Part shown: one piece after another, positions 1 to 5,125 of the stretch
Numbering within the stretch: position 1 is the stretch's first letter
Layout of the letters: the number at the start of each line of letters is the position of its first letter
NCBI GenBank assembly: GCA_004525875.1
Contig: SPBQ01000204.1
Coordinates: 1-5,125, forward strand
Reading direction: 5' to 3'
Length of the DNA stretch: 5,125 bases
DNA from: Myxococcales bacterium
GTDB lineage: Bacteria > Desulfobacterota_B > Binatia > UBA1149 > SPBQ01
The notes under the pieces: generated by a model
What the model was told of the DNA's origin: nothing
Seen by the model: the letters and a program-made list of their open reading frames with translations, nothing else
Databases searched by the model: none
Made by a program: the position numbers and the translations under genes

Positions 1-521
1 CGAAGTCCACCCCGCGCGGAGCAGTGGCCAAGTTCGCCGCCGGCGGAAAGCCGCTGGCCAAGAAGGACCTCGGCCTCATGGCCATGACCTACGGCAACGT
101 CTACGTCGCCCGCGTCGCGTTCGGCGCTCGCGACCAGCAGACGGTCGAGGCGTTCACCGAGGCTGAGGCCTACCCGGGCCCGTCGCTCATCATCGCCTAC
201 TCGCACTGTATCGCGCACGGCTACGACCTGTCGTTCGGAGCGCGCCAGCAAAAGCGTGCCGTCGAGTCCGGCGTGTGGCCGCTGTATCGCTTCGACCCCG
301 AGCGCGCCGCGGCCGGCGAGCCGCCGCTGCACCTGGACTGTGGCGCGCCGACGACGAGCATCAACGAGTACCTGCGCGGAGAGGCGCGCTTCCACATCGC
401 GCGCAAGGTCGACCCCGAGCGCTTCAAGCGGCTGATCGGCTCGGCGCGCGCCGATGCGGCCCGCCGCTTCGACCTGTACCGGCAACTCGCCGGCATCCAC
501 GTCCTGGATGCCGACGAGTAA
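1..521 (+). CDS. nifJ: Pyruvate:ferredoxin (flavodoxin) oxidoreductase, C-terminal fragment (cut by window start)
   Basis: The enzyme oxidatively decarboxylates pyruvate with CoA to acetyl-CoA and CO2, passing electrons through TPP and [4Fe-4S] clusters to ferredoxin or flavodoxin in the cytoplasm. Only about 172 C-terminal residues are present. The first complete codon is at 3 and the 5' part lies outside the window. The GTG at 24 is an internal valine within STPRGAVAKFAAGGK, not a start. Recognisable family stretches are that motif, the segment KKDLGLMAMTYGNVYVA, the segment PGPSLIIAYSHCIAHG and the ending SGVWPLYRFDP. The Cys of SHC (codon 207-209) matches the late cysteine that ligates the proximal [4Fe-4S] cluster in characterised enzymes such as that of Desulfovibrio africanus. 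These elements belong to the C-terminal TPP-binding domain. The frame ends at TAA 519-521, 33 bases before the DHOD-like gene, which suggests an operon. Identity is confident; the electron acceptor cannot be told. Confidence 0.93.
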   Translation, partial: KSTPRGAVAKFAAGGKPLAKKDLGLMAMTYGNVYVARVAFGARDQQTVEAFTEAEAYPGPSLIIAYSHCIAHGYDLSFGARQQKRAVESGVWPLYRFDPERAAAGEPPLHLDCGAPTTSINEYLRGEARFHIARKVDPERFKRLIGSARADAARRFDLYRQLAGIHVLDADE

Positions 522-543
522 AACGCGAGGCAGTCCGACTCTC

Positions 544-548
544 GGAGG
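544..548 (+). promoter_or_regulatory. Ribosome binding site of the DHOD-like gene
   Basis: GGAGG lies 6 nt before the ATG at 555 and 9 nt before a second in-frame ATG at 558. Both starts are plausible, and 555 is taken as the start. The motif sits in the short gap after the oxidoreductase stop, as expected for translation within an operon. Confidence 0.75.
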
Positions 549-554
549 CTATCC

Positions 555-1550
555 ATGATGGATCTCTCGACCCGTTATCTCGGCTTCGATCTTCCACACC
601 CACTCATATCCGGCGCCTCGCCGCTGGCCCACGAGCTCGACAGCGTCCGTCGTCTCGAGGATGCGGGAGCCGCCGCCGTCGTCATGCACTCGTTGTTCGA
701 GGAGCAGCTCCTCGGCGAGCAGCTCGACGCCCAGGACGCGCGTCAGCTCCACGCCGAATCGTTCTCGGAGGCGATGAGCTATCTGCCGGACCCGGAGGGC
801 TTCGTCCTTGGCCCCGACGACTACCTCGAGCTGCTCGCGAGTATCAAGAATAGCGTGTCGATCCCGGTGATCGGCTCGCTCAACGGCACGACGCTCGGCG
901 GCTGGGTCGAGCATGCCCGGCTCATCGAGGAGGCCGGCGCCGACGCGCTCGAGCTGAATCTGTACGCGGTCGCGACCGACGTCGACGTCGACGCGGGCCG
1001 GCTCGAGGCCGACACCGTCGAGCTCTGCAACATGGTGCGAAAGCAGGTCTCGATCCCCGTCGCCGTCAAGCTGTCGCCGTACTACACGTCGTTGCCCAAC
1101 CTTGCCGGCAAGCTCGACGCCATCGGCATCAACGGGTTGGTGCTGTTCAACCGCTTCTACCAGCCTGACATCGACGTGGAGAACCTCGAGGTCCGTCACG
1201 CGCTCGAGCTCTCCAGCTCCGCGGAGCTGCTACCGCGCCTTCGCTGGCTGGCGATCCTCTCCGGGCGGCTCGAAGCGTCTCTGGCCGTTACCGGCGGCGT
1301 TCACACGGCCGTCGATGCTGTGAAGGCGGTGATGTGCGGCGCCCATGCCGTCCAGATGGTGTCGGCGCTGCTCATACACGGCCCCGGCCACCTGGCCAAA
1401 GTCCGCGAGGAGCTCTCGGCCTGGCTCGAGGAGCAGGGGTACGAGTCGCTCGCGCAGATGCAGGGAAGCATGGGCCTGCTGCGCTGCCCGAACCCGCGCG
1501 CCTACGAGCGCGCGAACTATGTGCAGATGCTGCAGAGCTGGTGGCGGTGA
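555..1550 (+). CDS. Dihydroorotate dehydrogenase-like flavoprotein, nifJ-associated type
   Basis: A 331-residue protein with the FMN-binding TIM-barrel fold of the DHOD/PreA superfamily. The N-terminal barrel segment is around residues 9-45 (LGFDLPHPLISGASPLA). The strand ALELNLYAVATD is at 131-142, VAVKLSP at 169-175 and LVLFNRFYQPDID at 196-208. The phosphate-binding end is LAVTGGVHTAVDAVKAVMCGA at 243-263, split here as LAVTGGVHTA plus VDAVKAVMCGA. The C-terminus ends RAYERANYVQMLQSW. True DHODs carry NLSCPN or a close variant at the 131-142 strand, with a catalytic Cys or Ser. This protein has NLYAVATD and lacks that residue, so pyrimidine synthesis should not be assumed. This subfamily is commonly encoded beside pyruvate:ferredoxin oxidoreductase, as here. 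A redox role linked to ferredoxin is inferred from context; the substrate is unknown. Family assignment is confident, function is not. Confidence 0.88.
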   Translation: MMDLSTRYLGFDLPHPLISGASPLAHELDSVRRLEDAGAAAVVMHSLFEEQLLGEQLDAQDARQLHAESFSEAMSYLPDPEGFVLGPDDYLELLASIKNSVSIPVIGSLNGTTLGGWVEHARLIEEAGADALELNLYAVATDVDVDAGRLEADTVELCNMVRKQVSIPVAVKLSPYYTSLPNLAGKLDAIGINGLVLFNRFYQPDIDVENLEVRHALELSSSAELLPRLRWLAILSGRLEASLAVTGGVHTAVDAVKAVMCGAHAVQMVSALLIHGPGHLAKVREELSAWLEEQGYESLAQMQGSMGLLRCPNPRAYERANYVQMLQSWWR

Positions 1551-1630
1551 GACGTGATCGGCCTCGCAGTCGTACGGCTACACAATCCCGTCCGTCGTGC
1601 TAGCGTGGTAGCAGGTTCGCTGAGCCCACC

Positions 1631-1636
1631 AGGAGG
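1631..1636 (+). promoter_or_regulatory. Ribosome binding site that sets the start of the HMA selenoprotein
   Basis: AGGAGG lies 7 nt before the ATG at 1644. This strong Shine-Dalgarno sequence decides for 1644 over the in-frame GTG codons at 1554 and 1605. Those would add a Pro/Gly-rich stretch ahead of the hydrophobic signal segment. Such a good site in front of a gene whose frame would otherwise stop after 46 codons is also evidence that the gene is active. Confidence 0.8.
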
Positions 1637-1643
1637 CATTCGG

Positions 1644-2003
1644 ATGTCGACAATTGCTACCCAGATCGCTGCCGCCGGCCTGCTCGCCGTTTTCATGCTG
1701 GGCGCTGCGGAGCCGGTGCCGGCGGGCGAGCCCGGCGCGTCGGCCGGCAGCAGCTATGATCTCGTGATCGGAGGCATGACTTGACCCTCGGGTTGCGCTG
1801 CGCGTGTTCGCAGCCACCTGAGCTCGATCGAGGGCGTGGCTGGCGTGGAGGTGGACTTCGGCGATAAGACCGCCTTCGTTACCATGCAAGCGGGCCGCAC
1901 GCTCACCCGTTCCCAGTGCGAGACTGCGTTCTCCGATACGCGCTACAAAGTCCTACGGTTCGAGGCCAAAAGCGGTACGCCGAGCGCGGGTCCCGGCACC
2001 TGA
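1644..2003 (+). CDS. Exported HMA-domain protein, predicted selenoprotein (UGA read as Sec at residue 47)
   Basis: Read through the in-frame TGA at 1782-1784, this is a 119-residue protein ending at TGA 2001-2003. Residues 8-22 are hydrophobic (IAAAGLLAVFMLGAA) and look like a signal peptide, although its n-region lacks Lys/Arg. Cleavage is plausible around residues 22-28. Residues 38-109 form a complete heavy-metal-associated domain: strand YDLVIGGMT, the metal loop U47-P-S-G-C51, helix AARVRSHLSSIEGV, strands GVEVDFGDKTAFVTM, helix TRSQCETAF, strand YKVLRFEAK. In HMA/MerP/CopZ-type domains the motif is GMxC..C; here the UGA occupies exactly the first Cys position. A SECIS-like hairpin starts 2 nt after the UGA. 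The spacing to the second Cys is three residues rather than the usual two. A third Cys is at 92. The likely role is extracytoplasmic metal (soft metal such as Hg or Cu) binding or selenol/thiol chemistry; this is inference. The gene lies 93 nt after the DHOD-like gene and may be co-transcribed. The main alternative is a pseudogene with a Cys-to-stop mutation. Confidence 0.8.
1782..1784 (+). other. UGA codon recoded as selenocysteine (predicted)
   Basis: This TGA replaces the first cysteine codon of the GMTC motif of an HMA domain. Cysteine codons TGC/TGT differ from it by one base, and Sec substituting for a redox or metal-binding Cys is the standard pattern in bacterial selenoproteins. The frame downstream stays open for 72 codons and completes the domain with strong family similarity. 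Confidence 0.77.
1787..1822 (+). promoter_or_regulatory. Bacterial SECIS-like stem-loop
   Basis: The lower stem pairs CTCGGGT (1787-1793) with ACCTGAG (1816-1822): 7 bp including one G-U. The upper stem pairs GCTGCG (1797-1802) with CGCAGC (1809-1814): 6 bp. Between them is an asymmetric internal loop, TGC on the 5' side against a single C, with an unpaired U at 1794. The apical loop is CGTGTT (1803-1808). The loop starts 18 nt after the UGA and has G at its second position followed by U. That fits the general bacterial SECIS pattern of a hairpin immediately after the UGA with a small loop carrying an early G, the site bound by elongation factor SelB. The pairing was worked out by hand; no folding energy was computed. 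Confidence 0.72.
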
Positions 2004-2032
2004 CGGTGGGCACGGGAAGACGCAGCCAGCGA

Positions 2033-4318
2033 TCAGGCGGCGCGATCGCGGCTCTCGAGCCCGGGAGCCGTTTCCAGCGCAACGCGCTCGGCCGTGACGT
2101 CGGGATCACGGAGCCGGATGCCGGCCAGAGCCAGTAGCGACGGCAGCAGAACGACGTCGGCGATCAGCGCGACCGCGAGCGTGGCGGCTACCGCCGCGCC
2201 GAGCGCTGCGACCGACTGGAACTCGCTCAGCATCAGAGCCGAGAACCCGATACCGAGCGCGACCGTGGTCAGAACGAGCGCTGGCCCGACGCGGCGGTAG
2301 ATCTCCTCGGGCGAGCGGTCCTCGTCGAGATGGCCGAGCACGTGGGCGGTGTCATCGACCGCCAGGCCAAGCGCGATGCAGCCGACCAGGCTCGTTCCCA
2401 TCGAGAGTGGTACGCCGAGATAGCCGAGGGCGCCGCCGCACAGCACCAGCGGTGTCAGGTTCGGGATGGCTGCGATCACCGCCAGGCGCAGCGATCGTAG
2501 CCCGACCAGCATCACGATCCCGATCAGGACAGCGGCCATTGCCAGCCCCTGTAACATGCCGCGCGTCAGTCCGTCCATCGCGCGTGAGTAGAGGAACGTG
2601 GTGCCGAGCGTCGCGACCTCGAGGCCCTCTGGCGCCCAGGAGGCGGCGAGGTCGTCGATGCGATCGGCGGCGTCCAGATATACGCGAGAGCCTCCCTCGA
2701 TGCTGACGATCATGCTGAGCGCCGAACGGTCGAAGTTGATGTAGCGTTCATAGTCGTCGGGGTCGCCCCCCGACTCGTAGAGCAGCAGGTACTGGGCGGC
2801 CGCCTCGCGGCTGGCTGGTGTCGTTCTCGGCTCGTGCCCGGGCCGTAGCGCGGCATCCATCAGGTAGAAGTAGTCCAGCATCGAGATCGTACGGTGCACG
2901 TGGCCGTTGCTCTCGAGGTCGGCGGCGAGCCGATCGGCGAAAGTCAGGACGTCCGGGTCCGTCGCGCGGCCGCGCTCATCGCCGCGCAGGACCACGTTGA
3001 GCAGGAAGCCACTCGACAGGTTCTGCTGGAAGAAGCGGGCCCCGGCCCTCACGCGGTTGTCGTCGGCGAAGTACTGCAGTGTGTCGGTGTGGACGGTCAG
3101 CCGTGCGACGCCGGGAATCGCCACCACCAGCAGCACCGCGGTCGCGATGACTACACGCCAGGGGTGCGTGGCCAGTCGCACGCCCAGCAGCGAGACGCGA
3201 TCGAGGCGGACCACACGCTGCTCGGTCAGGTGTAGATGGGATCGCTGCACCAGTGCCGGCAGCAGCAGCAGCGTGCCGGCGGCGGCCGCCGCGATGCCGA
3301 CAGCCATCGCGGTGCCGAGGTCGCCGATCGCCTCGACGTCGATCATTCGCAGCGACGCGAAGCCGATGCCCGTCGACAGGCTCGAGAGCAGGACGGGTCG
3401 GAAGAGCATGGCAACCAGGGCCACACCCGGCTGCTCCTGCGCGGGCACCCGGGCGAGTAGGCCGACTGCGTAGATCACGTACGTGGCCGCGGTCGCCATG
3501 AGCATCGTCGGCAAGCCGGAGACGACGACATTGATCGGCGTGCCGGTAAGCCCTAGCCACCCATGGCCGACGATCTCTACCCACGCGATCAGCACGAGCA
3601 ACAAGCCGATCGGGAACAGCCGGCGCGTGAAGAGGTAGAGGATCAGGCCGATGGCCACGAGCGCGACGGGCGTGAGCAATCCGAGGTCGCGCTTGACGAT
3701 GCGGTTGGCCTCCAGAGCCGTCACTGGATAACCAGCGTAGTAGGCTATCCACGGCGGCGCCGCGGCGTCGATGAATTCTATGATCGTCGCCGTGAGCGCA
3801 CTGAGGTGCTGATTGTTGGAGTGCTCGTTGTCGGCATAGACGATCATGCCGAGCGTATGGCCGTCCTCGGACACGAGCAGCCCGTCGTAGAGGCGGTGGT
3901 CGCGCGCCCGGTCGCGGACCGCCGGGAACGTTTCGTCGAGCGTCTCCAGGTCGACCAGAGCCGAGGTGTCGAGCCCGTCGCCGCTGGCCCGGACGTCCTC
4001 GGTGTTGGCGAGCGAGCGTACGCGCCGCACGCCCTCGAGGCTCGCGACCCTCTCCGTGAGCGCAGCCAGCTTGCGGACGTCGACGAGGCTGTAGGCGGCG
4101 CCGAGGTCGAAGCCGACCATGAGAATCTCGTCGTTTCCGAACTCTTCCTTGGCCACCGCGTCCATGGCGCGGGCGGGATCGTGAGCCGCCAGCAGCTTCT
4201 CTACGCTGCTGTCGATCCGAACTTCGGTCGCCGCCGCGGCCGCGAGCGCGGCCACGAGCGAGAAGGCCATTACGATGCCGCCCGAGCGCATGCGAACGAG
4301 ATGCTGGAAAAGGCGCAT
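2033..4318 (-). CDS. MMPL/RND-superfamily exporter (COG1033-like), 12 membrane helices
   Basis: A 761-residue inner-membrane transporter made of two repeated halves. Half one has helix 1 at about 13-31, a large extracytoplasmic loop at about 32-210, and helices 2-6 at about 212-355 (for example LTPVALVAIGLILYLF and GTAMAVGIAAAAAGTLLLLP). Half two has helix 7 at about 388-405, a second large loop to about 585, and helices 8-12 at about 588-733. The signature GLAVDDTAH is at 651-659, after IPNLTPLVLCGGALGYLG; Asp655/Asp656 are the likely proton-relay residues of the RND superfamily. The matching place in half one (MATAATYVIYAVG, 274-286) has no acidic residue. A longer reading from ATG 4339 (768 residues) is possible, but ATG 4318 has the better ribosome binding site. 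Such proteins export lipids, hopanoids or hydrophobic compounds by proton-motive force; the substrate is unknown. No membrane-fusion or outer-membrane partner gene is visible. The gene converges on the selenoprotein gene, with 29 nt between the stops. Confidence 0.88.
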   Translation of the reverse strand: MRLFQHLVRMRSGGIVMAFSLVAALAAAAATEVRIDSSVEKLLAAHDPARAMDAVAKEEFGNDEILMVGFDLGAAYSLVDVRKLAALTERVASLEGVRRVRSLANTEDVRASGDGLDTSALVDLETLDETFPAVRDRARDHRLYDGLLVSEDGHTLGMIVYADNEHSNNQHLSALTATIIEFIDAAAPPWIAYYAGYPVTALEANRIVKRDLGLLTPVALVAIGLILYLFTRRLFPIGLLLVLIAWVEIVGHGWLGLTGTPINVVVSGLPTMLMATAATYVIYAVGLLARVPAQEQPGVALVAMLFRPVLLSSLSTGIGFASLRMIDVEAIGDLGTAMAVGIAAAAAGTLLLLPALVQRSHLHLTEQRVVRLDRVSLLGVRLATHPWRVVIATAVLLVVAIPGVARLTVHTDTLQYFADDNRVRAGARFFQQNLSSGFLLNVVLRGDERGRATDPDVLTFADRLAADLESNGHVHRTISMLDYFYLMDAALRPGHEPRTTPASREAAAQYLLLYESGGDPDDYERYINFDRSALSMIVSIEGGSRVYLDAADRIDDLAASWAPEGLEVATLGTTFLYSRAMDGLTRGMLQGLAMAAVLIGIVMLVGLRSLRLAVIAAIPNLTPLVLCGGALGYLGVPLSMGTSLVGCIALGLAVDDTAHVLGHLDEDRSPEEIYRRVGPALVLTTVALGIGFSALMLSEFQSVAALGAAVAATLAVALIADVVLLPSLLALAGIRLRDPDVTAERVALETAPGLESRDRAA
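2049..2073 (+). terminator. Candidate terminator hairpin downstream of the selenoprotein gene
   Basis: CGGCTCTCG (2049-2057) pairs with CGGGAGCCG (2062-2070): 9 bp with one T-G pair and a 4-nt loop AGCC, followed by TTT. It lies 45 nt after the selenoprotein stop and inside the last codons of the convergent transporter gene. The T run is short, so it may be a weak terminator or only coding-sequence symmetry. Confidence 0.35.
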
Positions 4319-4325
4319 TGCGCGG

Positions 4326-4333
4326 CACCTTCT
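4326..4333 (-). promoter_or_regulatory. Ribosome binding site that favours the transporter start at 4318
   Basis: On the minus strand AGAAGGTG ends 7 nt before the ATG at 4318. The upstream ATG at 4339 has no comparable purine-rich motif in front of it, so 4318 is preferred. Confidence 0.55.
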
Positions 4334-4363
4334 GGGCATGGCACACGCAAGTCAACGCGTTTT

Positions 4364-4375
4364 ACACAGCTGTGT
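4364..4375. promoter_or_regulatory. Perfect 12-bp palindrome, candidate operator
   Basis: ACACAGCTGTGT is a perfect inverted repeat in the divergent spacer, 46 bases upstream of the transporter start. A further GCACAC at 4341-4346 is complementary to GTGTGC at 4372-4377. The position and symmetry suit a dimeric repressor site, possibly for the exporter gene. No regulator family is identified and no regulator gene is in the window. Confidence 0.35.
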
Positions 4376-4524
4376 GCACCAGGGCTCGGTGTATGCGGAT
4401 TTTACCGAGACGCCTGAGGGGAAACGCGAGGTGTCGTCCTCGTTTGTACTTACGTGAATCCCCGGGTTCTGCATTGCGATTGAAAATGCGCTATTGACTG
4501 GCGACGGACGGTCCGAGTCGAGCG

Positions 4525-5125
4525 ATGAAGTTCCAGGACTATTACGAGGTGCTCGGCGTCGCGCGCGTCGCGTCGGCCGAGGACATCAAGAAGGCGTATC
4601 GCAAGCTGGCGCTCAAGTGGCACCCCGATCGCTCCGAGGGGGAGGACCGCGAGCGGGCCGAGGAGACCTTCCGGCGCGTCAACGAGGCCAACGAGGTGCT
4701 CTCCGACCCGGACAAGCGTCAGCGCTACGACAAGTTCGGCAAGAACTGGGAGCAGGGCCAGGAATTCCAGCCGCCACCGGGAGAGGGCGGGCGCCGGATG
4801 ACTCCGGAGGAATTCGAGCAGGCGTTTGGCCGTAGTGGATTCTCGGATTTCTTCGAGAGCATGTTCGGCGATCAGTTCGGCGCCGGTTACCGATCGCATG
4901 CCGGCGGTCACGCCCGCTTCCACCATCGCGGCGCCGACGTGCGCGCCGAGCTCGCGTCGCCGGTCTCGGCAGCGCTGGCCGGCGGGAAGAACCGCTTCGA
5001 GGTTCCCACGATGTCGACGTGCGAAAGCTGCGGGGGCGTCGGGTTCGTCGGTGAGCACGTTTGCCCCACGTGCGTCGGCGTAGGCCGTTTGCGCGAGCGA
5101 AAGGTGATCGACCTCGAGATCCCGA
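4525..5125 (+). CDS. DnaJ-family cochaperone with reduced zinc finger, N-terminal 200 residues (cut by window end)
   Basis: A J-domain cochaperone that would stimulate the ATPase of a DnaK/Hsp70 partner in the cytoplasm. The J domain covers residues 4-72, from DYYEVLGV through [14 protein letters not shown], with the catalytic HPD at 33-35, to [15 protein letters not shown] linker with Gly and Phe follows at about 73-125 ([16 protein letters not shown]). The client-binding C-terminal domain begins near 136 ([20 protein letters not shown]). It contains two zinc-finger repeats, CESCGGVG (Cys166, Cys169) and CPTCVGVG (Cys180, Cys183), then KVIDLEIP, which normally precedes a Gly-Val turn. Classical DnaJ has four CxxCxGxG repeats, so this one can form only one zinc site. 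The start is ATG 4525: an in-frame stop lies at 4495-4497 and no other ATG/GTG intervenes. No clear Shine-Dalgarno motif precedes it. Whether it is the main DnaJ or a specialised CbpA-like paralogue is open. Confidence 0.9.
   Translation, partial: MKFQDYYEVLGVARVASAEDIKKAYRKLALKWHPDRSEGEDRERAEETFRRVNEANEVLSDPDKRQRYDKFGKNWEQGQEFQPPPGEGGRRMTPEEFEQAFGRSGFSDFFESMFGDQFGAGYRSHAGGHARFHHRGADVRAELASPVSAALAGGKNRFEVPTMSTCESCGGVGFVGEHVCPTCVGVGRLRERKVIDLEIP

Larger units (their letters stand above)
4319..4524. promoter_or_regulatory. Divergent intergenic region between transporter and J-protein genes
   Basis: About 200 bases without a supported gene, more AT-rich than the flanking genes. Promoters for both divergent genes are expected here. 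On the minus strand TAAAAT (4404-4399) resembles a -10 element for the transporter, without a good -35 at the right spacing. On the plus strand TTGAAA (4480-4485) and TTGACT (4494-4499) resemble -35 elements, but neither has a matching -10. A 12-bp palindrome lies at 4364-4375. Exact promoters cannot be assigned from sequence alone. Confidence 0.4.

Noticed and set aside
549..1199. Long open frame on the minus strand across the DHOD-like gene (216 codons)
   Set aside because: It is antisense to a confidently recognised gene, has no family resemblance, and is the usual by-product of G/C-biased third codon positions.
1554..1784. A 76-codon frame from GTG 1554 ending at the UGA as a complete small protein
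   Set aside because: It stops in the middle of an HMA metal motif, its start lacks a ribosome binding site, and the strong AGGAGG points to ATG 1644. It is the N-terminal part of the read-through selenoprotein.
1644..2003. Reading the HMA gene as a pseudogene
   Set aside because: A single nonsense change is possible, but the UGA falls exactly on a ligand Cys, the rest of the frame is intact, and a SECIS-like hairpin follows. Recoding explains all of these; a random stop explains none. It remains the main alternative until the sel genes are checked.
2041..2050. CGCGATCGCG palindrome near the transporter 3' end
   Set aside because: It lies within coding sequence of a GC-rich genome, where such short palindromes are common; no regulatory role is supported.
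2976..4355. 459-codon minus-strand frame overlapping the transporter gene
   Set aside because: Its translation is Arg/Ala/His-rich low-complexity text in a shifted frame of the transporter, with no recognisable domain.
3563..4417. 284-codon plus-strand frame opposite the transporter gene
   Set aside because: An antisense shadow rich in Asp, Glu, Val and Arg that mirrors transporter codons; no motif and no ribosome binding site.
4480..4508. TTGAAA and TTGACT as promoter -35 elements for the J-protein gene, including a possible heat-shock promoter
   Set aside because: Neither has a -10-like sequence (housekeeping or CCCCAT-type heat-shock) at a proper distance before the ATG at 4525, so no promoter is called.

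Overview
This is a GC-rich bacterial window, apparently from a Gram-negative chromosome. An exported small metal-binding protein and an RND/MMPL-type exporter, together with strong G/C preference at third codon positions, support that reading. No rRNA or phylogenetic marker is present, so the taxon cannot be fixed. A deltaproteobacterial, myxococcal or similar lineage is a reasonable guess, because anaerobic-type pyruvate:ferredoxin oxidoreductase and selenocysteine use both occur there. No mobile element, CRISPR array, tRNA or rRNA was seen.

Layout. The window opens inside the C-terminal end of a pyruvate:ferredoxin (flavodoxin) oxidoreductase (1-521, +). After 33 bases comes a dihydroorotate-dehydrogenase-like flavoprotein (555-1550, +) of the type often found next to nifJ. 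Next, at 1644-2003 (+), is the most interesting gene: a 119-residue exported heavy-metal-associated (HMA) domain protein. Its reading frame is interrupted only by a UGA, which sits exactly where the first metal-binding cysteine of the GMTC motif should be. The frame continues through the rest of a complete HMA domain. A good bacterial SECIS-like hairpin begins two bases after the UGA, with its apical loop 18 nt downstream. This is best read as a selenoprotein (Sec47) and would be missed or split by ordinary gene calling. A hairpin followed by three T residues (2049-2073) may terminate this transcript.

A convergent gene for a 12-helix MMPL/RND-superfamily transporter follows (4318 down to 2033, -). 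A divergent intergenic region of about 200 bases (4319-4524) holds a perfect 12-bp palindrome and probably the promoters for both flanking genes. The window ends inside a DnaJ-family cochaperone (4525 to beyond 5125, +) that has a J domain, a Gly/Phe-containing linker and a reduced zinc finger with two CxxCxGxG repeats instead of four.

How they fit together. The oxidoreductase and the flavoprotein probably form one operon concerned with low-potential electron flow. The HMA selenoprotein lies 93 bases further on the same strand and may be co-transcribed, though it has its own strong ribosome binding site. Its most likely role is metal or thiol/selenol chemistry outside the cytoplasm. The transporter and the J-protein are divergently arranged, and nothing in the sequence links them functionally to the first three genes.
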